From Lycium barbarum (Eukaryota > Streptophyta > Magnoliopsida > Solanales > Solanaceae), in assembly GCF_019175385.1 (NCBI RefSeq), contig NC_083341.1:86268321-86332320 (forward strand): 64,000 nt of DNA. The letters run 5' to 3'. The position numbers and the translations under genes were made by a program. Shown piece after piece: positions 34,845 through 46,419 of this stretch. The notes below the pieces were generated by a model that ran no database searches, had not been told where the DNA came from, and saw only the letters and a program-made list of their open reading frames with translations. Position 1 is the stretch's first letter; every line of letters begins with the position of its first letter.

Positions 34845-36003
34845 AGAAGGTTATGGAAACGTATGTGGAATCACAACATAAGAATCATGCCTTTGAAAGA
34901 AGGGGACTATCCTTAACATACCTGGAAGCTCGCTTCTCCACTTTCCAACGTACCTCCTGTCTTGAAATCTACATATAAAACCATTCATTCTATTGTTAGG
35001 CTCGTTGTTATATACTTATCCAAAACCTCCAAATAAATCTTTCGAGAATCTGCCGAAATTTCGGCAGCATCACCTCTATTTATATGCCTAGCCCAAAATC
35101 TCAATTCAGCAGCCAACAACAACAACAACAATACCAACATCAATAACATCATTTCCATCACTAATATGTACCATAAAATAGCCCACACGTTGTTTTCCAA
35201 CTTCCATAACTAACCAACTTACTACACAATTATTTCACGACTTTATCTTCGGGAATAAACCGGTATCAACGTAATTAGAAGAAGTTTCATACCTTATTCT
35301 CGTTGATATAGCAAGATCTCCAATATCCTTTTTGATTCCATGCTAGAATCCACCACACCACAATGCTAGAATCACGACCATGCGCTATCAGAACCTAAAC
35401 TAATACTCCGTCGCTTAAAAATTGCTCACTTTTGGTTTCCCTCTCTCTCTCTCTCTCTTCAATTTCTGGAAATTTCAAGCAAAATATGGTTAAAAAAAGG
35501 GGTCCTTGTCCTTTGTATTCGGATCAAATTTGGGTCGGGGGCACTTTAGCATTTTACTGTATTAGCACTGTAGCAGCACTGCAGCAGCACTGTAGCACGC
35601 GTTTCTGCTCTGTCAGCTGAACTTGTAACGTCTATAATTCTCTACATCGAAGTCTAATTGATGAGCGGTTTGTTGCGTTGGAAACTATACCCGACGAACT
35701 TCATTTTAGGTTTTTTTTTTCACCTTAAAACACTTCATATGCTAAGGGATATACGTCCCCCAAGTTGGACCAAAATTTACACACAAAACATTACCCATCC
35801 TTTCTCCGAAGTCGTACTACTTCATTTCTTCCACTCATTTCCTTATAAAACCTTCCGGTATATCTTATATACATCCTTCACTTATTAAATATATACTTGA
35901 TAATTCTTGCTCCTTATATTCCAAAGTGATTTTACTTAACCCTAACTCAACGTACTTATGTTTCAAATTTGGTAAGTGCTCTTTGAAGATACGGGGTGTA
36001 ACA

Positions 36004-36020
36004 TCCTTCCCCCCTTAGAA
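36004..36020 (-). other. Polypurine tract of D
   Basis: On the minus strand it reads TTCTAAGGGGGGAAGGA, directly before the LTR, and is preceded by CATTCGAGGACGAATG. This fixes D as minus-strand. Confidence 0.85.
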
Positions 36021-37832
36021 ACATTCGTCCTCGAATGTTGAAACTAGTCTCGTACTCTGTCCATGATCCCATTCTCGGGTACATCCCTTCATCGGGTGAT
36101 TCTTCCTTTAATGCTATCATAATCGATGCACTATTACATCTATTTTCTACGACCTGATCATTTAGTTGTCCAGCTCGCACTGTTTTGTAGTCTCCCTTTA
36201 CTGGGTGATCAAACCATAGTAAGGATCGTAGTTATTCCAATATCTTTTCAATCTTTGTCCCTTTCACTGGAATATCGTTTAATTTATTTTCTTCTTCACA
36301 AATTAATTTCAGTCCAATCTCAGAAGATACCCTTCAATCACGCTATTCCTTTGCTGACTAACCCTTAGATCTTATTGAACTCGCTTCTACAAAAATTCTC
36401 ACTTCAAACTACATATATTTTTCATATCTGAGTGCGTTTAGAATCTTTGCACTCTATTCACTCGCCTTCTCCTTATGAGTCTTACCTTACGGTGCCTTCA
36501 AAACAAATCCACACTTCGATTCTCAATCCTTACTTTCAATTTTAAGCCTAATACGTTCCTTTCATCGATTCACTTAATGTCCATACTGAAATGTATAGCG
36601 ATAACAATTATATCATTTCCGTATAACTCTCACTTTTCGTCTTAGGGTCTATAGTTGTCACATCTTAGGATTCGTCATTTCAATCTCTACACTTATGCTT
36701 TCCTTACTTGCTTCCCCCCTTTTAGGGTCTTACTTATATCATTCGCAAATCCATTACCTCACCTCCAATCTTGAATTCATGTATCCCATTCCTCAATTCC
36801 CTTAAACCGCCATCTGTCTTATCAAGGATCTAAGTCTCATGCGCAACTAATACCCCTTGTACGTCATACTCTTTTATTCTTGTGTTGTACTCAGCATTGA
36901 TTTCAAAGACAACCATAATCATATCTTTACTTGTTATTGGTGATAGCCTTACTTTATCACTTTATCGTCATGTGGTGAACTCGTAACTCATAGCCACATT
37001 TTTCTTTCCAGCTTATTCCTTAATGTACTTTACTTGATCTGTCTTAGTATAGGGTATCCATTGGAGACGCATATTCCTTTTCTCATAATACGACTACTTC
37101 TTAAGCTTGTGTACTTCGTATGTTTCCTTTTCTTTCTATACCCATACTTACTCCGTTTTATAATTAATCCTTTATTCCTCGACAACGAACCCTATTCTTA
37201 GCTCAGTACCACTTTGTCCTTCAAAATATATTACTTCTATACAATCTATTCTTCGCTTCCAACACTTATCCTACTTATTCCCTCTCATCCTTATTATGTT
37301 GATCCTTTTCCTAACAATTGTTCTATTTAGTCATTCATCTTTCCATAGTCTTAGTCCTTTACATCCAGCCAAAATATCATTCTTGATCTCGATTCTCCGC
37401 CACTTCGCTCATGCTTTCTATCACTCCTGTCATTGCGAAACCTCTATGCTGAACTTTCCCTAACAAGGTCTTATAAGCTTTCTTATCCACTGCTTCCTGG
37501 CTCACTTATTGGTTTCACACTTGCATTCACTCTCTATTCACATAGAACATGTCACCTCTTTAGTCGTTTCCACGCTACACTTTACTTACTTTGTATTACA
37601 GTTCTTGCTACGTTCTCATTATATCCCAATCATAATCAATTCTATAGTGTACCACTTCTTGATCTCATTCGTAACACTGCTTATAAAATAGAATAAACCT
37701 CGTGGAGTAAGCATACTTAACCTATAACTCTTTCTGATTGACCTTATTACACTTACCACATAAGTTGTCTTACCAAGTTATTCACATTCGTTACAAACCT
37801 TCGTATTCTATGCCCCTGTCTCTGTCATGCTG
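36021..37832 (-). other. D internal region, no recognisable gag or pol
   Basis: On the plus strand this 1.8-kb stretch is C/T-rich, so purine-rich on the element strand. None of the reverse transcriptase, integrase or chromodomain motifs that sit next to the polypurine tract in A, B and C can be found in any frame. The longest frames are under 90 codons and unremarkable. It may be the non-coding interior of a large non-autonomous element, or badly decayed pol. It ends at the A array. Confidence 0.6.
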
Positions 37833-40183
37833 TGTTACACCTTGAAAATTTCCCCGCGAACGTACAGCGGATAGGATAACAAAAGGCATAGCGTGTACGA
37901 TGTTTTAATAAAAAGGGAACGACGTTTGACGACCCTAAGTAAGATTCCAAAGGCAATTGCAATAAGAGATAGGTTATGCTCCATAATGACTTAACTATAG
38001 GTTCTGAAAATGTGGAAAGTTGCATATTTGCACTTTGGCCAGTTGATCGTAAAATGAAATACGGACCGTAAAGTAGTTTACGGGCCTTAAACTGCCATGT
38101 CGTATTTCAACTTCCAAAACTTCAACTTTCTGTCAAATGCTTGAATGGTTAAAGACGACTTGAAATACGGACCGTAAACTGAAATATGGCCCGTAAACTG
38201 TGTTCGTAAATCACAATGTCTCAGCCTGAGTTTCTGGTTCTGTTATGATTAAATACGTCCAAGAAATATGACCCGTAAACTGGAATACAGATCGTAAATT
38301 GAGTTTACGACCACTGTTATACTTTCAACAACTGTTCATTCCAGATCAGATTTTGGGTTATTAAAAAGAGGACCAAGTTTATTATTTCATTTCCACATTT
38401 CACCCCTTCTCTCTGAAACATCTCTCTACACTTATTCCATAAGAATTAAAGGATTATTAGTTATCAACAACATAAACCAAGTGAATCAAGTGTAAGAAAA
38501 CCCATTAAAGATCATACAAGTCAAGAAATCTCATTAGAGATGAACTAGGGTTTTTGCTCAAGTGGACTATGAGAATGGACGTCATCGTGCGTTATAGCCA
38601 TGGATATGGATGATTGAAAGTAAGTCTAGAATATGGATAATGTGTATTAATAATGACTATCGTTATAGTATTGTGAATGTATTATTGGCGTTTGGGAGTT
38701 GATATACGCTATGGGGGAATGTCGTATAAATAAAGGAGATGCTGTCCGATTATTTCTAGTTTTAGTCATGTATGCTAGCTATCGATTTCTAATGATAGTA
38801 TGACTTTAATGAAGGTAGAAACGCAAGTGTTGAAGGAGAACGTGCAAGTGGTAAATAGTTGAACGAAAAGGTATGTAAGGCTAACCCTTCTTTCATAAGG
38901 CATGGTTCTTTGGCCAAACGTCTAGATCTTCTATAAGAAGATGATATCTTTCAAATGATTTGATCTTCTGAGCTTGTAAGCTCACGATTATGGATACGCT
39001 ACGATTGTACTAAGTTGCTCGTATGACGAGTAAGCCTATAAAGATAGATGTGATGAATGACGATAATAGTGACAATGATATGGAAGACGACTATAGTGGT
39101 AATAGCCATGACGATAATGATGACGGCGATGCTAGTAATTATAATAGTAACGATGCTTATGAGCTATTATGTATATGTATCTATGTATGACTTTTATGGA
39201 ACCCCGAGCTTATGAGGCCGGGTAGGATATGTAAATAAATTTGTATATGATTATGTAATGCGCGCACACCTCTGAAGATGGTACGGATAACCTTGACTCC
39301 TTGGTAGGGCCAGGTATGTGTAACTTTGAGCCTTGGTTGGCCAAGTATGTATGAAACACCGATCCGGCATGGTCGGGTATGCTATGTAAATGCCATGTAT
39401 ATGATATGATTATGTATATGATATAGATACGAGTACGAATACGGATATGATACGATATGAATGTGAATAATGGTATGTATACGAATACGAGTACAAATAT
39501 GGAACGGATACGATTATTGATACGGATATGGATGTATGTACACAATACGCATTAGAAATGGAAAGTTCCTATGAAAGGCAAGTAAGTGCCTATGACGATG
39601 ATATTACCATCTCCCATCCTGTGCTATTTTTCATGTTGCTTATTATGCTTCTACATTGATATTGATCATGCCTTACATACTCAGTACATTCTTCGTACTG
39701 ACGTCCTTTTATTTGTGGACGCTGTGTCATGCCCGCAGGTGCACAGGGAGACAGACTTGATCCATAGCCATATTCTCAAGGACTACATAGCGGAGCTCCA
39801 TTTATTTCGGAGCTATAGCTTTTGGGTACTTATTCTTTTGTGTATATAATTATGGGCATAGCGGGGTCTTGTCCCGCTTATGTGATATGACATACTCTCC
39901 TTAGAGGCTCGTAGACATATGTACGTGGTTAGACGTGTTTGGCCTTGTCGGCCAATATTTTGTATGTCATTTTGTTAGCCTTGTCGGCTCATGTACATTG
40001 ACGTGGTATAGATGCCAATGATGATATAATGGCATTGTTGTCCAATGGGACTAGTATGACTGATGAATAAAAATGTATGTTTAATTATGTGGCTCACCTA
40101 GATGTAAGTGTAAGTGCAAGCCAAGGGGTGCCTGGGTAGGCTAGCACCGGGCGCTCGTCGCGGCCCCCTAGACGGTCGTGACA
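37833..40183 (+). mobile_element. Family A LTR 1
   Basis: It runs from TGTTACACCTTG to GGTCGTGACA, 2351 bp. It contains palindromes (38048-38315), exon 2-like sequence and donor AAAG|GTATGTAAGG near 38869, GAT/GAC-rich low complexity near 39050-39150, the double hairpin (about 39680-39722) and acceptor GCCCGCAG|GT at 39736-39738. About 250 bp covering the first donor are deleted at about 38571 (CAAGTGGACTA joined to TGAGAATGG). The left flank is TGCTG; the matching right flank is outside the window. Confidence 0.92.
38048..38315. promoter_or_regulatory. ATACGGACCGTAAA palindromes, A LTR 1
   Basis: Same box array as in the A solo LTR, with more point decay (ATATGGCCCGTAAAC, ATACAGATCGTAAAT). 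Confidence 0.55.
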
Positions 40184-40187
40184 AAAG

Positions 40188-40199
40188 TGGTATCAGAGC
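40188..40199 (+). other. Primer-binding site, A internal region 1
   Basis: TGGTATCAGAGC, 4 nt after the LTR end. 40200-40393 is untranslated leader. Confidence 0.92.
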
Positions 40200-41299
40200 A
40201 GTTCAGTCCTAGGGTATGTCTACGAGCCGTGTCTAGTAGAGTCTTGGTTATGGGTGTGTTGTGCGCCAGACTTATAAACAAGAAGCTGCGGGCATTTTAG
40301 GAATGATTGACCTTCTTTCTTCATAAGAATCGTGCGATAGAGCTATGATATAAGAAATTCTTGTTCCTTAATCGTGTGTTGTGTATTTCAGAAATGCCTA
40401 TAAAGAGAAAGGCTACAGCAGCCCAAAAGGGCAAAACGGTGGCAGAAAAGTGAGCTGAAAGAGCACCGCCACCGGTAGTAGAGGAAAGTGAGTCCCAGAG
40501 TGCGGCTCAATCTCAGTCCTCCCGGTCAGTACCTATATTAGAGGAGCGTGAGGTAGCCTTAGCTTCAGCTCCTCCACCGGATGCGTCAAGCCAAGATGTG
40601 AAACAGGCCATACGTTTGCTTACTCAGTTGGTTGCTGCTCAGACTCAGCAGCAAAGTGCAAGGCAAGGTGATAGGGCTGTTAGTGCAAGGGCCCGTAACT
40701 TCATTACCTTAAAACCTCTGTAATTCTTTGGATCAAAGCCGGAAGAGGACCATTAGGATTTTATTGATGGTATGTTGAGGACGCTTCGACTGATACATGC
40801 TTCGAACACCGAATCGGTGGAGTTAGCATCGTATAGATTGAGAGATGTCTCGATCCAATGGTACACGATTTGGATGGCTTCACGGGGAGCCAATGCACCT
40901 CCCTCGGTATGGCAAAGGTTTGTTGATGATTTCCTCCGACACTATATGCCTCCAGATGTTCGGCGAGCTAGAGCCGATAAGTTCTTAAATTTGAGGCAAG
41001 GTAGCATGAGTGCTCTAGAGTATTGTCTCCACTTCAATTCCTTGGCTAGGTATGTTTCAGCCATGGTAGCGGATATGGGTGACCGAGTGCACCGATTTGT
41101 GAAAGGCCTAGGGCCGCATTTGATGGATAGGTGCTTGACTGCGTCCCTTCAGGAAAACATGGATATTGCGCGCATTCAGGCTCATGCTCAGAACTTAGAA
41201 GAAAGTTTACAACAACAGAGAAGTGAACGCGAGCAGGATAGGGGTCATAGCAAGAGGGCCAGATCTTCAGGTCCGATGAGTGAGTTCAGAGGTGGGCAC

Positions 41300-42477
41300 T
41301 GATAACGTCCATATCCACCCTATTAATTAGAATGAGCACGGTCGTATGCAAATATAATTTACCCAACTATGAGTCTATGTCGAATCCCACAAAGAACAAT
41401 ATATAGGCGATTAGGAAAAGTAGGAATTATCACCAATAATAGCTATGCCAAACAATAGATAATATTTTCATTTTTTTTTCGGAGAAAATTATAACTAATG
41501 CAAAAATGTAAACTAACCTAGAAAGCAAGTAAAATGATCAATGGCCACAAGCATGGATACAAGGGAAACTACGCTCAAGTAACGATCCAATGTACTTCAT
41601 GATTTACAAATAATGGTGAGTTTATATTACTTAGCCTCGGATAATGACTCGAAATTAGCTTCTTCCGAAGACTAACTAGACTACCTAATTAAATATCTCT
41701 AAAGCAATTAGGAGCATTAAGAACACCCGAATATGGCTACAAGTGGTGTAGCCTATCCCTAGGTCGATTTCCATTAGATGAGGGTTAACGCCCCAAATTC
41801 TTGTTAATTAATCTTTCCCAATCCCGAGTTTTCCTCTTCCAAGTTTAAATCGAAATAAATGGGCAAGTCTTAGGGTTAGCTACTCCCTTAAGAATCATTC
41901 AAAATGAGATTAATTAAAGAAACACTAACCCACTTCATTAGGAATAAAATCATTCAACACATAAGCAAAACAAGAGATTCAATCCAAACTTAAACAATGT
42001 ATACTTCCATAAACAAGGTTCAAGTATTGAAATGAAATACTACACACATAAATATTCAATACAAAACAAGGAATTGAAGAAAGGATTAAGAAATATCTCA
42101 TTAAAGTGCTTCCAATCTTCTCCTCCAATGGTGTTGGTGATGAAACCCTAGCCTCCAAGTTTATGTGTTATGCCAAAGATGATAATATTTTTGCCCTAAG
42201 CCACTCTTTTATGCCCCATATTTCAGATTTGCAATTCTACCCATTTTTGCGAATCTGTCCCGTTTTTGCAAAACTGTCCAGTTTTGACAGTTTTGCAAAT
42301 CTGTCCAATTTGGCCTCTTTTTGACTTTATTTTCACTTGGTTTCTTCTGATCACTTCTAAAACATATAAAACCTGTATAATAGATGTAAATGATATTAAA
42401 TGCACTATTTTCTCAAGCAAACATAGCAAAAATATAAGATTAAAGAAGAGATAAGTTGGTAAAATACCAACTTATCA
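41300..42477. mobile_element. Element G: small TG...CA insertion (probable solo LTR)
   Basis: 1178 bp, starting TGATAACGTCC and ending CCAACTTATCA, with exact TSD GGCAC (41295-41299 and 42478-42482) inside A gag. The 6-bp inverted ends (TGATAA/TTATCA), TG...CA termini and 5-bp duplication fit an LTR of another family, perhaps copia or a short non-autonomous one. No protein is recognisable. The 3' end carries a 12-bp-arm hairpin (42450-42476). Confidence 0.85.
42450..42476. repeat. Terminal hairpin of element G
   Basis: GATAAGTTGGTA is followed by AAA and then the exact reverse complement TACCAACTTATC, ending one base before the element terminus. Confidence 0.95.
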
Positions 42478-45400
42478 GGCACAGACAGCAGATTTCTAGG
42501 CCCTTAGGATATTCTATGACTAGTGCACCTCCCCAGTTTTCCGGCCAGAGATTCGATAGATCTATTCGTTCCGAGCCGAGTCAAAGTTATTCGGGGTCTC
42601 AGTTTAGAGATGATTCGGGTCAGGCAAGGCCACCCGCACTACGCTGTTCCTAGTGTAGGAAGCTGCATTTGGGTCGATGCCGATTGGGTTCAAATGTTTT
42701 CTATTCATGTGGTCGACCAGTCTATATCATGCGTGATTGCCCCTCAGTTCATGGTAGAGGTAGGACCCAGCCTTCAGGGTTGGCAGCCGGGTCTTCAGCA
42801 TCTGTACGCCCTATGGGGCCAGGTTCACATGCGCCAGTCGGCCATGGTAGAGGCAGAGGGAGAATTCCAGTTCTAGCGGTCCTCAGCACCGTGTTTATGC
42901 TTTGGCTGGACACCAAGATCTTGAGTCTTCTCCTGACGTGGTCATAGGTATATTATCGGTATTCTCTCATGATGTATATGCTTTGATTGATCCGGGTTCC
43001 ACATTGTCATATGTTACTCCATATATTGCGGGTCGATTTAGAGTTGAACCGGAGTCGATCAAACCTTTTGAGGTGTTTACACCCGTTGGTGAATCGGTAA
43101 TAGATAGCTGAGTATATAGAAATTGTGTAGTTGTGATGTGTGATCGTCGTACCATGATTGACTTGCATGAGTTAGAAATGGTGGATTTTGATGTTATTAT
43201 GAGCATGGATTGGTTGGCTTCTTGCTACGCCAACGTTGATTGTAGAATGAAAATGGTTCGTTTCCAATTTCCGGGAGAACCAGTTTTAGAATGGAAAGGA
43301 AATACGGCATCACCAAAAGGTAGGTTTATTTCCTATCTAAAGTCAAGGAAAATGATCACGAAAGGTTGCATTTACCATCTAGTCCAGGTTCAAGATGTAG
43401 AAGCTAAATCACCGACTCTTCAGTTAGTTCCTGTAGTAAATGAATTTCCGGATGTGTTCCCAGAAGAGCTTCCAGGCCTTCCTCCCAAGCGGGAGATTGA
43501 TTTTGCTATTGATGTGTTGCCAGGCACTAAGCCTATATCTATTCCTCCCTATAGAATGGCACCCCCAGAATTGAAAGAATTGAAGGAGCAGTTGAAAGAC
43601 TTGCTTGAGAAAGGCTTTATTAGGCCTAGTTCATCCCCATGGGGAGCACCCGTATTGTTGGTCCGAAAGAAAGATGGCTCCTTGAGAATGTGCATTGATT
43701 ATCGGCAATTGAATAAGGTGACGATTAAGAATAAATATCCTCTTCCGAGGATTGATGACTTGTTTGATCAATTGCAAGGCACCAAATGGTTTTTGAAGAT
43801 AAATTTGAGATCCGGATATCACCAAGTGAGAGTTAGGGAGAAAGATATCCCTAAGACAGCTTTCAGAACAAGATATGGTTATTTTGAGTTCCGGGTAATG
43901 TCATTTGGGCTAACTAATGCACCGGCAATGTTTATGGATTTCATGAACAATGTATTCAGTCCCTTTCTGGATTTATTTGTGATTGTATTCATCGATGATA
44001 TCTTTGTGTATTCTAGATCTGAGGCAGAACATGCGGATCATTTGCGTACTGTCCTTGGACTTCTTTGAACTTGAGAGTTGTTTGCAAAATTCTCCAAGCG
44101 TGAGTTTTGGTTGAACTCAGTGGCATTTCTGGGGCACATTGTTGCCGCAGATGGTATTCGAATGGATAGTCAAAAGATTGAGGCCGTAAAGACTTGGCCA
44201 AGGCACACAACTCCTACGGAGGTTCGTAGCTTTTTGGGCTTAGCAAGTTATTATAGGAGATTTGTGGAAGGTTTTTCTTATATTCTGCCCCGCTCACAAA
44301 GTTGACCCAGAAATCAGAAAAGCTTCAATGGACAGATGCTTGTGAACGTAGTTTCCAAGAGTTGAAAGGTAGATTGACTTCCGCCCCAGTCTTGACACTT
44401 CCAGAGGTATTGGAAGGATATGTTGTTTATTGCGATGCTTCAGATGTTGGGCTAGGCTGTGTATTGATGCAACATGGTAAGGTGATTGCGGAAACATGAG
44501 AGGAATTACCCTACCCATGATCTAGAATTGGCCGTAGTGGTTCATGCATTAAAGATATGGAGACATTATTTATATGGTGTCCATGTGGATATTTATACAG
44601 ATCATAAGAGTCTTCAGTATATCTTCAAACAGAAAGAGTTAAACTTGCGACAACGACGATGGTTGGAATTACTAAAAGACTACGATGTCGACATCATGTA
44701 TCACCCCGGAAAGGCAATTGTTGTGGCTGATGCCCTTAGCCGCAGATCTATGGGAAGTTTATGTGATGTATGACCAGAGAAACGAGAAATGGCTCGTGAG
44801 CTCCAGCAACTAGCTAGTCTAGGAGTTCGAGTAGGGGACTCGGGTAGCAAGGGAACTACTATTAAGAATTCAGCAGTCTCGTCGTTTGTAGCAGAAGTGA
44901 AGAAGCGACAATACGAAGATTCCATGCTAATGCATTACAGAGATACACTCCCTCAGAAAGAGGAGTCATCATTTGAGCTTTCAGGAGACGGAGTTCTCCG
45001 ATGTCGAGGCAGATTATGCGTTCCCAATATGGCAGATTTACGCCACCAAATTGTGAGAGAAGCTTATTTTTCCCGTTATTCTGTCCAACCCGGTGCGACG
45101 AAAATGTATCACGATCTTAAGTCCATATATTGGTGGAATGGAATGAAGAAAGATATAGCGGGATTCGTAGCTCAATGTCCCAACTGTCAGCAAGTGAAAA
45201 TCGAGCACCAAAAGTTGGGTGGATTGTTGCAAGCCATAGAAATTCCAACTTGGAAGTGGCAAGTAATTAACTTGGACTTCATTGCAGGCTTACCCCGTTT
45301 TCGACGTAAGTATTATTCTATATGGGTGATTGTGGATAAGCTCACAAAGTCAGCTCATTTCTTACCGGTCAGAACGACCTATATGGCAGAAGATTATGCA

Positions 45401-46419
45401 AGGCTTTATATTAAAGAGATAGTGAGACTCCATGGTATTCCCGCATCTATTATCTCTGATAGAGGGACTCAGTTTACAGCAAATTTTTGGAAGTCTTTCC
45501 AAGAGGGTTTAGGGACCCAAGTGAGCCTTAGCACGGCATTTCACCCGCAAACCGATGGGCAAGCTGACCGCACCATTCAGACTCTTGAAGATATGTTACG
45601 GGCATGAAATGCTAGATTTTGGAGGTAATTGGGATGACCATTTGCCGCTCCTTGAATTTGCTTACAATAATAGCTATCACTCTAGCATTCAAATGGCACT
45701 GTATGAAGCCCTATATGGGCGGAAGTGTAGATCCCCAATTGGGTGGTTTGAACTAGGAGAGACTAAGTTGGTAGGACCAGACTTGGTCCAGCAAGCCATA
45801 GAGAAATTCAAGCTCATACAAGATCGGTTATTAGCATCTCAAAGTCGTCAGAAGTCCTATGCGGATAAACGTCGAAGGGACTTAGAGTTCCAAGTGAAAG
45901 ATTGGGTATTCTTAAAAGTGTCACTGATGAAGGGTGTAATGAGATTTGGTAAGAAGGGGAAGCTTAGTCCCCGATACGTTGGGCCTTATGAGATTGTGCG
46001 CAAAGTGGGCAAGGTGGCCTATGAATTAGATCTACCTCCAGATTTGGAGTCAGTCCATCCAGTTTTCCATGTCTCGATGCTTCGAAAATGTGTTAGAGAT
46101 CCTACTAGGATCGTGCCAATAAGTGATGTGCAAGTGACAGAAAAGTTGACTTATGAAGAGGTACCCATTGCCATACTTGATAGGCAAGTACAGAGGCTTA
46201 GAAACAAAGAAGTGGCCTCAGTTAAGGTATTATGGAGAAGCAGTAAACGAGAAGAAATGACATGGGAAGCGGAAGAAAGTATGCAATCCAGATACCCGCA
46301 TTTATTTCAGCCCTTTGGAGAGATCCCAGATGAGATATGAAGATCATGAGGTATGTATGATTTCTTTTTCAAGCTTTTGGTCGTGTATGGCCATAGATAT
46401 GTTGATATCGTGATGTAGC

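Larger units (their letters stand above)
30286..36003 (-). mobile_element. LTR of minus-strand element D, split by F2
   Basis: On the plus strand it starts TGTCACGCCCC and ends GGGGTGTAACA, followed at 36004 by a reversed polypurine tract. On the minus strand it is therefore a 3' LTR of about 2.5 kb once F2 is removed. It is related to the F LTRs (reversed F ends share GATGGGCACCC and GAGCTGAGCGAACCC). It has a 29-bp tandem repeat, an 18-bp palindrome at 35050-35067, a donor-like CAG|GTATGT at 34922/34921 and a CAG acceptor at 30691-30689, all on the minus strand. Its right-hand partner LTR is not in the window. Confidence 0.85.
40394..46340 (+). pseudogene. A internal 1 gag-pol polyprotein, interrupted
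   Basis: The start ATG at 40394 opens MPIKRKATAAQKGK. The gag domain (40700-41130) is intact for 176 codons from 40772. Element G splits gag at 41300-42477. The knuckle (42699-42740) has FYSCGRPVYIMRDC, so the first Cys is gone and His is also lost. Protease [11 protein letters not shown] (about 42980) is in another frame than the knuckle. Reverse transcriptase has FIDD at 43988-43999. RNase H lost 20 bp between two ATTGCG repeats (about 44488). The integrase core (45280-45600) has DRGTQF and GQADRTIQ, with the usual Glu before Arg changed to Asp. One base is inserted at about 45606. GPY/F and chromodomain run to the stop at 46338-46340. Stops near 40451, 40722, 43109, 44066 and 44771. Confidence 0.92.

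Noticed and set aside
35100..35130. (CAA)n/(CTG)n-like stretches near 35112 and 35570 as functional repeats
   Set aside because: Short, imperfect simple repeats within the D LTR with no sign of conservation.
30281..37830. CATGC on both sides of D (30281-30285 and 37826-37830) as the TSD of D
   Set aside because: The right copy is not next to an LTR start of D. D internal sequence runs up to the A array there, so the match is probably chance.
41300..42477. Element G as a Helitron or a MITE
   Set aside because: A Helitron leaves no TSD and ends CTRR; this one has a 5-bp TSD and ends ATCA. For a MITE the inverted ends (6 bp) are too short and the element is too long. A solo LTR is the simpler call.
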